A DNA stretch of 64,000 nt from Bretschneidera sinensis (Eukaryota > Streptophyta > Magnoliopsida > Brassicales > Akaniaceae). Below are positions 55,291 through 64,000 of this stretch, one piece after another (the stretch's first letter is position 1; each line of letters starts with the position of its first letter). Both the position numbers and the translations under genes were made by a program. The stretch is taken from assembly GCA_023935145.1 (NCBI GenBank), contig CM043699.1, forward strand, positions 128,466,536 through 128,530,535, given 5' to 3'. The notes beneath the pieces are model-generated. The model was given only the letters and a program-made list of their open reading frames with translations, was not told where the DNA came from and ran no database searches.

Positions 55291-55429
55291 ACACAATGCT
55301 TAATCTTTTCTATCTCTGCATCTCTAAAGCATTTGTACAACTACATTCTTTATCCATGATCCTCTACCACTGTTATTCAACTTCATTCTTATCTCTTTTA
55401 AATCTATCATCCATTTCACATCAGGACTC

Positions 55430-55910
55430 TCGGTAGTAGTTAACCTTCTTGTAGAATTTTCTACTCAATACATCAACTATCACTTTCGCATTTTTAGATG
55501 ATAATGAATTGTAAAATCATAGTTACTAATCAACTCCATCCACCATATTTGCCTCAAATTCAACTCTCTCTGGGTAGATAAGTATGTCTAACTCTTATAA
55601 CCCATGAATATCTTACAAGTAGCTCCGTACAGATGATGTCTCCAATCTTTTTAAAGTAAACACTATAGCCACTAATTCTAAGTCATGATTAGGGTAATTT
55701 CTATCATGAATCTTCAATTGCCTAGAAGTACGGCTCACAACTTTCCTATGATACACATATCCCAATCCTTGATGTGACGTATCACTATACACCACAAATC
55801 CTTCATCACCAAAAGGAAACAACAATATTAGAGCTGTATTTAACTTCTCCTTTAGAAATTGGAAAATTTTTCTCATACTTCCCTTACCATACAAATCTCA
55901 CCTTTTTCCT
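55430..55910 (-). pseudogene. RNase H relic of F
   Basis: The 55894-55613 frame reads FPFGDEGFVVYSDTSHQGLG (the first acidic residue region) and HDRNYPNHDLELVAIVFTLK (the Glu block). The rest (DFTIHYHLKMRK, DVLSRK) is in other frames to about 55450. Confidence 0.83.
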
Positions 55911-56029
55911 AGTCAGTCTAGTCAACTATATTAAAAAAATAATTCTGAAAGAATCTTCTATAATAACCAGCTAACCCAAGAAGATTCTAATCTCAGTCAT
56001 ATTAGCTGGTCTCTCCCAACTTAACATTG

Positions 56030-56900
56030 CCTCTACTTTTTATAGATCATCTGTTATGCCATTCCCGACATTATATGTTCCAAGAAAGTTATTTCCTTCC
56101 GCCAACACTCACACTTAGAGAACTTATATCATACCATCTCTTTCTCTTCAAAGTCTCCCACACAATTTCTAAATGTTTTACCTGCTCTTCTGTAGTCTTA
56201 AAATATACCAAGATGTTATTGATGAACACAACCACAAGATTATCAAGAAATGGTTCAAATATTTTATTCATCCAGTCCATGAATGTTTCTGGAACATTGT
56301 TCAATCCAAATGTCATCACAAGAAACTTATGACCATAACGTGTCCTAAAAACAGTTTTAGGCACATCTCCTTTCTCTATTTTCAATTGGTGATAACTAGA
56401 TCTCAGGTTTATCTTAGAAAACACTCTCACTCCTTGCAGCTGCTCAAACAATTCATTTATCCTGGGCAAAACATATTTGTTCTTATTCCAACTATCTGGA
56501 GTCTATACATACTCCTATCATTCCATCTTTCTCTTTCACGAACAACTCATAGGCTTCCCCAAATACATTAAGTCCGATAAATTGTTTATCTAAAAATTCT
56601 TAAAATGGTACGTTCAACTCTCTCAATTCAGCTGGTGTCATTCTGTAAGGTGCTATTAAATATATGTGATGATCCTGATATCACATCATTAGAGAATTTA
56701 ATCTCTCTACTGGGATGCAACCTGGCAACTCATCAAGAATTACATTAGAATAATCTTTCACCACTTAAATTTATTTTAACTTCCAATTTTTCTTTCTAGG
56801 ATCCATTATGTATGCTAAATACTCCTCACAACCTTTCTTCAATCATCTCTAAGTGGTCAGAGCAAAAATAAGATAGTTAGAAAGTATCTCATGTCTATAT
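56030..56900 (-). pseudogene. RT relic of F, catalytic aspartates changed
   Basis: The 56469-56089 frame reads [40 protein letters not shown] and [20 protein letters not shown]. The YVDD box reads FINNILVYF: both catalytic aspartates are Asn (AAT-AAC on sense, 56215-56220). The upstream RT blocks (DGMIGVC, YGVPEELFVKEKDG) are in other frames to about 56570. Both Asp to Asn changes need G to A on the sense strand. Confidence 0.87.
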
Positions 56901-57330
56901 CTTGAACACTACCTTCTTACCGGAACAATCAACCTAAGCGTAATACTTCAACAACCAATTCATTCTCAAAATTAAATGAAATTATATCATATTCCAAGAT
57001 AATAACTCAGCTTCAGCTTCTCTATCACTGATACGAATCACACAACCCTTGTAAACATTTATAATTATCACTCTATCTTTAGTGAAAACTTCAACAAAAT
57101 ATTTTTTACATCAAAGGACTAATACATACTTCAATAGACTTTATATGAATACTTGATGCAAAAGAATGAGTTGCATCAAGATCAACCAACATTGACATAT
57201 CCATTTTCTTTACACATAAAGCACTTCAAATTTTGAAAATTCTGGGATAAATATCTTATCTGAATATAATTATAATAAACTTTTATATCCCAATCATACA
57301 TTAGATTGCCACTTCTCCTTGGTGGCATAC
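56901..57330 (-). pseudogene. Protease region of F
   Basis: By order and by the matching stretch in A (6441-6690), the sense strand near 57200-57090 holds SMLVDLDATHSFASSIHIKS-like sequence and on to AIINVYKGCVIRISDREAEA. Not one frame. Confidence 0.72.
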
Positions 57331-57429
57331 TTACTTCCTCTGCCATGACTTCCAGTTCTCATAACATGTCTTCCAAATCTAAGGGTCCCACCAATAGTAT
57401 TTTAAATATATAAGCATCAGATTTTGGTT

Positions 57430-58430
57430 GTCTCTAACTCTGTACTTCAGTTTCCTGTAACAAGGAATGCCTCATTTGGGGTGGTCTCTCACCCTGTACA
57501 CTCATACTACCATTACCTCTATAACCTTTATGTATAAGTCTCTTTAACCACTTTTTCTCTCTCCCTTAAACTCCATCACATCACTCTCAATATGAAATGA
57601 TATATCCACCAATCTGATATAATTAATATGCCTTGTGTAAAATAATTTCGATCAAATCTTAAAACATAGTTCATATTTGAACCTCTTACACTTCTTCTCC
57701 TCTAGTCTACCATTTCCGGTACAACCACAAATCTCTTATCATACCGAGCCACAATCTACTTATTTATCTCAAATAAATAAAATCTCTATCTTGTTGGGCT
57801 CTAAAGGTCTAAGGAAAATATTTAGCAAAGGAAACCTCCTTAAACCTATTTCAGATTAAGGGTTTATCAATTTTTGTACTTACCTTGGGAAGAATGTCCT
57901 CCCACCAATCCAAAACTTCTCCTTCTTACGCAAACAAAGCAAAGGCAAACATCTGCCTGTCAGTCATTGGTAAAATACAAAAAAATATTTCTACATGTTT
58001 CTCCCAAAACTTAGGCTTAAAAGAGTTCACAAACAACAAAGCATTCAACTTAACAATCTCCCGGCATCTTATGCATAAACTCACTTTTCCCATTTGAACA
58101 TTTACCATTACTGGATTAACAACCTCAAGAACTGCTCTAACATGTTCATCAAATCAACGCTATAAGCTATCAACTCTATCATCTATTACCTTCACTTTTC
58201 AAGAGTAGCTACAAAAGTTTATCTTAGCTCATCTCTTTCAACATCAGATTCTCTCATACCTCAATTATATTACTATATCAATCATATTATCAACATGTTC
58301 GCTTCTAGGAACCACATATTCAGACTCAACCTCGACTTATCAAAAAGATTATGGGCCTACCATGCCCTCTCAAATCAACAATTCTAACTCTAGCTCTAGC
58401 GTGTCCACGTGTCATCCTCAGACTGTTCAT
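57430..58430 (-). pseudogene. gag relic of F
   Basis: 58108-57926 frame: MVNVQMGKVSLCIRCREIVK, then LLFVNSFKPKFWEKHVEIFF and PMTDRQMFAFALFA. The Trp-Trp pair is intact here (TGGTGG on sense, 57902-57907). Further downstream are the RAQQDRDFIYL, DKRFVVVPEMVD and the RGEGPPQMRHSLLQ-like tail. Several stops. Confidence 0.84.
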
Positions 58431-58495
58431 TATAATTTACTTTAATCCTTCACTTTCTTACCTTTTATGCAGTCTACATAATCATAAAACCTATT

Positions 58496-58507
58496 GCTCT
58501 AATACCA
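58496..58507 (-). other. Primer-binding site of F
   Basis: Sense strand TGGTATTAGAGC; one change from the initiator tRNA-Met complement. Confidence 0.86.
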
Positions 58508-58511
58508 AAAT

Positions 58512-61073
58512 TGTAACAACCCTTCCCGGGTTGGCCACCCCCGAAACGGTGTTATCACATTTTGAAATCTCAGCACGACACATATATGTAACAATAAAAA
58601 TAAATAACACCAAAAGAAATTTATATCAACCCAATATTAAAACATTCTATACAGTGTAAAATGCATGAAAATTTAAAAATAAATTTTTCATTTTTATTTT
58701 CTCATTAGTCTGAGGATGATGACACATACACGGCTTACAGAAAATGGTTTCTTCTGAACCTCAACTCACCAAACTATTTGTCAAGCCTACTACCTGAAAA
58801 TCATTGTACAATGAGGGGTGAGCTTCACAAGCTCAGTGAATTAAATTTACTAAAAGTATTCCAAATTCCATAAATAGTCCTTTAATATTTAATCTTTTAT
58901 TTTGCACATAACCTGATGATAAATTTCTATTATCATTACACATGTCATAAGATTCATTCTCTATCAATATTTTATTCTCAACCATTTGTCCACCTTAAGA
59001 CCATCAGTTATCTAATAATTACCTCGTAATGAGGTTCACATCATAAAGTCTACCATTTAGATAAGTCTTAGCACCATAACTGTCTCTTTCTATGAGACTC
59101 AACCATCTATAATTAAATCCATAATAATGTACCATATCTCAGCATTTCAATGATCTCATCATCATAGCTGTCACTTTTTATGAGACTCAGCCATCATTCA
59201 CGACAATATACCATATCTCAGTTTTTCAATAATCTTATCATCATAGCTGTCTCTTTTTATGAAACTCAGCCATCATTCACAACAATATACCACATCTCAG
59301 CTTTTCAATAATATTTTCATCATAACTATCTCTTTCTGTGAGACTCAATCATCTATAATTATATTTACGATGATACATCACACCTCAACATTTCAATAAT
59401 GCAGCAATAATTAAAACAGATACAAATGCATGAATAATTATGATGAGAACGTCTTCCCACCGGTCGACGGGTTGTTATTATCTTAGACCTGCCCCTTCCT
59501 GGTTCTTTCTTTTCCAACTTGTCCTGGTTGCCACGAAATTTTTTTCCAGCATATACCAGCTGTCGCGGTGTCCCTTTTATTTCCAGCCCATATTGGTTTT
59601 CACTGTTTTTCAATGAGACCGGCTGCCTTCCCGGTTCTTTAATTTTCATTAGACCGGTTGCCTTCCCGGTTCATTTCTTTCTCATTTAATGCATATGTAT
59701 ATGAGCAATGATATGAAATATGCATATAAATAGCAATATAAAAACAATATATAAATTCAAAACACTTAAATTAGCTATCCTGATTATTCTCAAAAATTCC
59801 TCTCATCCCAAATCACATCAAATAATCTATTAAAGCTTGTCAAGTTTCACCAAATTTCATCCCAAATCATATCAAATAATCTATCAAAGCTTGTCAAGAT
59901 CCACTAAATTTCATCTCATCATAATTCGTATTAAAACATCAATATAACTCATCAATAATTTATTTATCACTTTCATTCTCAAATAAACTTATTATTCCCA
60001 AAAATATTATTTCTCACCAAAAATATTTCTACATGTCCAGATTTCCTATCATACCCATAAATCAATTTTTTTTTCATCTATCACCCAAGTATACATCAAT
60101 AATTTATTTTAATAATATCACTAGATATTTTATTTTTTATTTAGACTAGTTAAAATAAATTCAACTCACTACGTAGCTCTTAAAACTACCCGTGGATCAC
60201 CTTTTTATCTTTCCTGTTTCTCTCAGAAATTCTCCCAGTTGTAGATCATCAACACCTGACATCATATTTGTATAAATTTTCTAATTTATTCTTCAATTTG
60301 ATATAAACCACACACTTTAAAAGTTCCCACTTTGAACTTAGGGAAACTTCATAATTGTCAGAAATTCAAAAATAAACACTATGATATTACCTTCTTCTTT
60401 TCTGATAGCTATTCTTGATTCTCTATGAAATTCCGCAGAAAATCCCTTCAAAATTTTGCTCTTCCAACATTTCTTTAAGTCTCCAAAGATTTAAGGAAAA
60501 AAAAACTAAGAAAGAATTAAACGAAATTTGTTAAGTAAGCTTAGCGCTTACACCTGATGCCTATATATACACGGTTTCAGTTTCAGCCCTTCTCCCAAAT
60601 TCTCAAACGGCCAGGAAAATATTTCATTCAATGGCCCCTCCCTAATTATATTGTCACCCAACGACAAGGCACATTTATGGCCATCATTATAGCCATAAAC
60701 AGCCAACTAAAACTTTGAAAACGAAGTGGCAGTAGGTGCTGCCACTTGTTCCTCTTTTTTTTTTTTTTGAAAAATATTTTTTTTAATATTTTTTTTCTTT
60801 TCCTTCTTTTTTCCTTCTGGAAGTTTTGGATGTCCAGATTTTTTTTTATACTTTTTTTCTTTTAATGACATCGATGTCCCAAAAATCCTTTAATAACATC
60901 CACGTCCCAAAATCCTTTAATGACGTCCACATCCCAGAATTTTTTTTTTTATTTTTTTAAAAAGAATTATTTTGTTCAATACTAAATCTTTTGCATAAAC
61001 TATATGATTTTAATTTCATGCTATATTTATTAATTTACTTCTTTACCCTTACTTTACGAATACGGGTATTACA
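58512..61073 (-). repeat. 5' LTR of chromovirus F
   Basis: 2,562 bp, partner of 52304-54839; roughly 15 differences in the first 240 bases by eye. Four minisatellite units at about 59080, 59165, 59247 and 59325. Confidence 0.93.
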
Positions 61074-61500
61074 TTTCAGGGGTACACCTACTAAGGATCC
61101 ACACTTGCATCTTCGGGAATTCTTTGATCTCTGCACAATCCAGCACATCCGACGCCTAGATCAAGAGGGAATCAGGTTAATTTTTTCCCTTTTTCATTAA
61201 AAGATAATGCTAAGTTGTGGTACAATTCATTGCCTGCAGTTTTCATCCGTACTTGGGAAGAGTTGTCCAGTAAATTCCTAAGGAAGTTTTTCCCAGCTCA
61301 AAAGACGAGACAGATGAGGAAGGAGATTCAATCTTTCCAACAGAGAGATGGGGACCTTTTCTTTGAAGCATAGGGACACTTCAATGAGCTACTTCTCAAG
61401 TGCCCACATCACAATCTACCTCAAAATGAGCTGGTACAAGCTTTCTATAAAGGTCTGAGTGACATGAATAAAGGTATTGTTGATTCAGGTTGTGGAGGTG
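61074..61500 (+). pseudogene. gag 3' piece of element E
   Basis: Continues the gag after F: RGTPTKDPHLHLREFFDLCT, then in another frame LKDNAKLWYNSLPAVFIRTW, EELSSKFLRKFFPAQKTRQM, a stop (EA*GHFN near 61371), LLLKCPHHNLPQNELVQAFY and IVDSGCGGV. This is the Athila capsid domain. The sequence switches to element H at 61501. Confidence 0.88.
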
Positions 61501-62355
61501 TGCTGATTACGCCCAAAGTATAACACGATTATTTTAGTACAGCTTTGGGGTGTCGATTCTACAGGAAAACACGTTAATTGCAAAAGAAGGTGTAAAATTT
61601 AATACTAATGATAAAAGTTAAACGAAAGAATATGAGTTTTGATAATGGTGTATTGGGAGAAAAATTGTGTAAATGTAAATGAGAATATAAACGAAACGGC
61701 AAGGTTCCAGGAATCCTCCCTAGGATCGTTCCCTTAGTCCACTCTAGATTCAATTGTTTTAATCTCAATTGCTAGTTTCACATCCCAAACAAGCAATCGG
61801 AAGATATTCAATTAAGCACATTTATAAACTCTAATGTAATTGCTACAAGTTACTCATTGATTTCGGTTCAAACACATATGATCGTTCTTAAAGATTATCA
61901 AGAAATGACAATATATCTTAATGACAATATCGCAGTAATGGACAATCAATAAGATAAATCTACCGAAATTAATCACATCCAAACAACATCAATGGATAAG
62001 ACAGATGCAATCACCGGATTAAGAGAATCTAAAAGAAGAAGAATATAAAGAACAGCTATCACATGAACTCAAATCCTTCTTACTTAATCAAAGAGTAATC
62101 ATAGACAATGTTTTAACAATAAATCCATACAAATGAATCAAGAACAGGAAATAAGAAACAAAAAATCCCTAAGGATTCATCCCTTTCCCTTACTTGATGA
62201 TTAGTTGGCCATGGAGCTCAAGGTGGATGAACAATATGGATGCTCTCCCCTTGATTTCCAGTCAAAGAACACTTAGAAGAATGCTAAAATTGGATCCCAA
62301 AAACTTTCTTTCTCTTTTCTTTCTTCATTCTCCTGCTGCACACTCCTTAAGGAGG

Positions 62356-62363
62356 TATTTATA
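62356..62363 (-). promoter_or_regulatory. TATA box in H LTR
   Basis: Sense strand ATCTATAAATACCTCC. The GC-rich array lies about 80-100 bases upstream on the sense strand. Confidence 0.65.
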
Positions 62364-62439
62364 GATTACAAGTAGTAGCTAGGGGCATTTTGGTCTGAAA
62401 AAATGTCATTTGGTCGCCCTAACCAGGTCAAGAAGCGAG

Positions 62440-62640
62440 TGGGCAATGCGGTGCTGCTCCAGCTGCGGTGCGCCGCTCACTCTTGTTTTGCTTGAGAGGT
62501 GCGCCGCTGGAATTTGAGAGGTACACCGCTCACTTGTGAAGTCCTTGGAAAGCGCATCGCTGGACAGGGCGGGGTGCGCCGCTCACACTTGGTGAACAGC
62601 TTGTGCGCACACTCCATTCTACTTGTATGTAGAAGTGCAC
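62440..62640 (-). repeat. Iterated gtgcgccgctcac motif array in H LTR
   Basis: ggtgcgccgctcac at 62467-62480, gaggtgcgccgctgga near 62495, gaggtacaccgctcac at 62518-62533, gggtgcgccgctcac at 62572-62586, plus shorter relatives (agcgcatcgctgga, ttgtgcgcacac). Confidence 0.8.
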
Positions 62641-63005
62641 ACTCTAGTGTGCACACCCTTAACTTGCTCCAAAGTGATGCACACACTTGTGTGCAGTCTT
62701 TTAACTTACTGTACTTTATTCCTCCGGCATTGGTTTAGACTTTAACCATCTTTGAATAATGTTTGGATATGTCTAAACCTTGGATAAAAATGAGCACCGA
62801 CACCCAAGATCTTTTGGCGCTTTAAACATAAATCGCTTTATCATCTCTTTCGGACTCAAAGCACCTGAAAATGCATCGAATTAAATCAATGATTTATGAA
62901 TATCACTTTAGAGTTATTAACATGTAAAAGTGCGATTACGACCGAGATCAACCCTAAAATGCTAACAATTAAGTATTGTTTAGATGTATTATATGACTCT
63001 TATCA

Positions 63006-64000
63006 CAACCCCCAACTAGCTTATTGCTAGTCCCTAGCAATTCAAGCGAAAGACAAGAAATGAACTGTTTATTTAGAAATCAAAGCAAAATACAGCAATG
63101 CTGGTGTTAACCAAGAGTGATTCAAAAAAAACTTTGTCTCAAAAATCATGCATAGCATACAACAAATAGAATCATTAAAGATCACTCAAGTTCAAGAATA
63201 ATCCAAATGTCAACCTTAAAATCGTTATCGACTCTTAACATCCATCTTACCACAATATATTAGTCCGAACACCCGGATGATTTTATGCACAGTATAGCTT
63301 GAATACAAGTCTTGGCCTTTAAGAATATATTAAATTGCGTGATATTAATCACAAATCAAGCTCCATAAGCTCACTTATCAAATCACTCTCCACTATGTAG
63401 AAAAATCACACTACATCGAATCAATAGGTCTTTAATAAGCTTGTAACGTTAGGCTAGGGTAAAGGTTAAGAAAGAATGGGAAAGTTTAAACAAATAAAAG
63501 AACTAAGTCTCTTAATTTAAACACAACCACTTTAAGCATAAGATAACCTTACTTCAACACCCAACTCTTTCAACCATTTTTCGAGCATTTCTCGCAATAA
63601 ATCACTATTTTTTTTCTTTTCTTCTTTCTTTGCCATAATTCATTTTTTTTCTCTTTTTTTTATTTTGGCATAAGACCATTCACCTCCTCTTTCATTCTTT
63701 TCTTTTCTTTTCCACAACCCTTAGCTTATCTCTTTTAATGTACTTGGGTTATGGTAGTAATATTTTCTCATATTTCCACCCTTATTCTTCTAAAGTGCTT
63801 CTCAACAAATGTGTATAACTAAGTTCTTTTAAAAGAAAGGTAAGGATAAAATATTTTTAAGCTCATAAAGATGAGTAAATGGGTTATCAAAAGAAACAAG
63901 GCTCAAATTCTTTTACAAGAAAAAGGCTCAAATAGGTGACTAGCGATAAATATAACAAGGGTAAGTTTAAAAAGGCTAAAACGGTCAAAAAATGGCCTAC
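63006..64000 (-). other. PPT, stem-loop and 3' noncoding region of H
   Basis: PPT on sense GTTGGGGGTTG (63006-63016); ttgctag-tcc-ctagcaa stem-loop at 63024-63040, the same feature whose remnant agtcccttagca is left in N at 10913-10926. No frame is seen to 64000. Confidence 0.65.

Larger units (their letters stand above)
52304..61073 (-). mobile_element. Chromovirus F (Tekay/Del-like), integrase core deleted
   Basis: Inserted in the gag of E. Perfect TSD tttca at 52299-52303 and 61074-61078. On minus: 5' LTR 58512-61073, PBS, gag, PR, RT, RNase H, chromodomain remnant, PPT, 3' LTR 52304-54839. The internal part is 3.7 kb against 4.4 kb in A, mainly because the integrase core is missing (junction near 55285). 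Confidence 0.94.
50462..61500 (+). mobile_element. Athila-type element E, 5' part, split by F and H
   Basis: 5' LTR 50462-51737, tRNA-Asp-type PBS, leader, gag in two pieces (51870-52303 and 61074-61500). Chromovirus F lies between the pieces. The gag breaks off at 61500 in favour of element H. Left target duplicate would be ggtgt (50457-50461). Confidence 0.9.
61501..63005 (-). repeat. 3' LTR of element H
   Basis: About 1.5 kb. Right edge firm: sense GTTGGGGGTTG then TGATAAGAGTC. Left edge (plus tgctgattacg) inferred from where the E gag frame ends. Confidence 0.72.
61501..64000 (-). mobile_element. Athila-type element H, 3' end only
   Basis: Minus-strand element entering from the right. 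3' LTR 61501-63005, PPT, then internal 3' noncoding sequence to the window end. The left target site lies in the gag of E; exact TSD not verifiable. Confidence 0.78.

Noticed and set aside
62477..62738. Cys/His-rich small protein in the H LTR
   Set aside because: It is produced by translating the gtgcgccgctcac array; no start context or homology.

Overview
This is plant nuclear DNA, most likely from a eudicot. The evidence is a KCS11-like 3-ketoacyl-CoA synthase gene with a plant intron, an F-box/FBA gene relic, and plant LTR-retrotransposon lineages: Tekay/Del-like chromoviruses, Athila-type Ty3/gypsy and Tork-type Ty1/copia. The sequence is AT-rich, and most retroelement coding regions are broken by stops and frameshifts. 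No tRNA or rRNA gene, CRISPR array or prokaryotic operon is visible.

Layout. (1) 7-2200: an intact KCS gene in two exons, followed by an AT-rich flank with an imperfect tandem duplication. (2) 3159-21318: chromovirus A (+), TSD aatac, split in its 3' LTR by Athila-type element N (-, 9710-19145, TSD gtgga). (3) 21605-28461: copia G (-), split by a solo chromovirus LTR (24851-27047, TSD atggt). (4) 28857-30061: F-box pseudogene (-). (5) 31285-31660: a truncated, inverted KCS pseudogene related to the gene at the window start. (6) 32261-40518: copia R (+), truncated at 3', carrying the almost intact Tork-type copia B (-, 32754-37653) and a rearranged PBS-gag segment. (7) 40519-42019: unassigned. 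(8) 42020 to the window end: a LINE fragment, cut by copia C (-), cut by chromovirus D (+), cut by Athila-type E (+), which is itself interrupted by chromovirus F (-, 52304-61073, TSD tttca) and by Athila-type H (-, 61501 onward, leaving the window).

Function. The only gene that looks functional is the KCS. Its product would be the condensing enzyme of very-long-chain fatty-acid elongation in the ER. Everything else is mobile DNA or pseudogenes, and the nesting gives a relative order of insertion: A before N, G before the solo LTR, R before B, and LINE, C, D, E, then F and H.

The most interesting signals are regulatory or structural. Three Athila-type LTRs (N, E, H) carry iterated GC-rich near-palindromes a short distance upstream of a TATA box. 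Chromovirus LTRs carry a minisatellite that varies between 1 and 4 units. The R/B junction shows microhomology-linked duplication. The KCS paralogue fragment lies about 30 kb from the gene. No new gene system could be supported.
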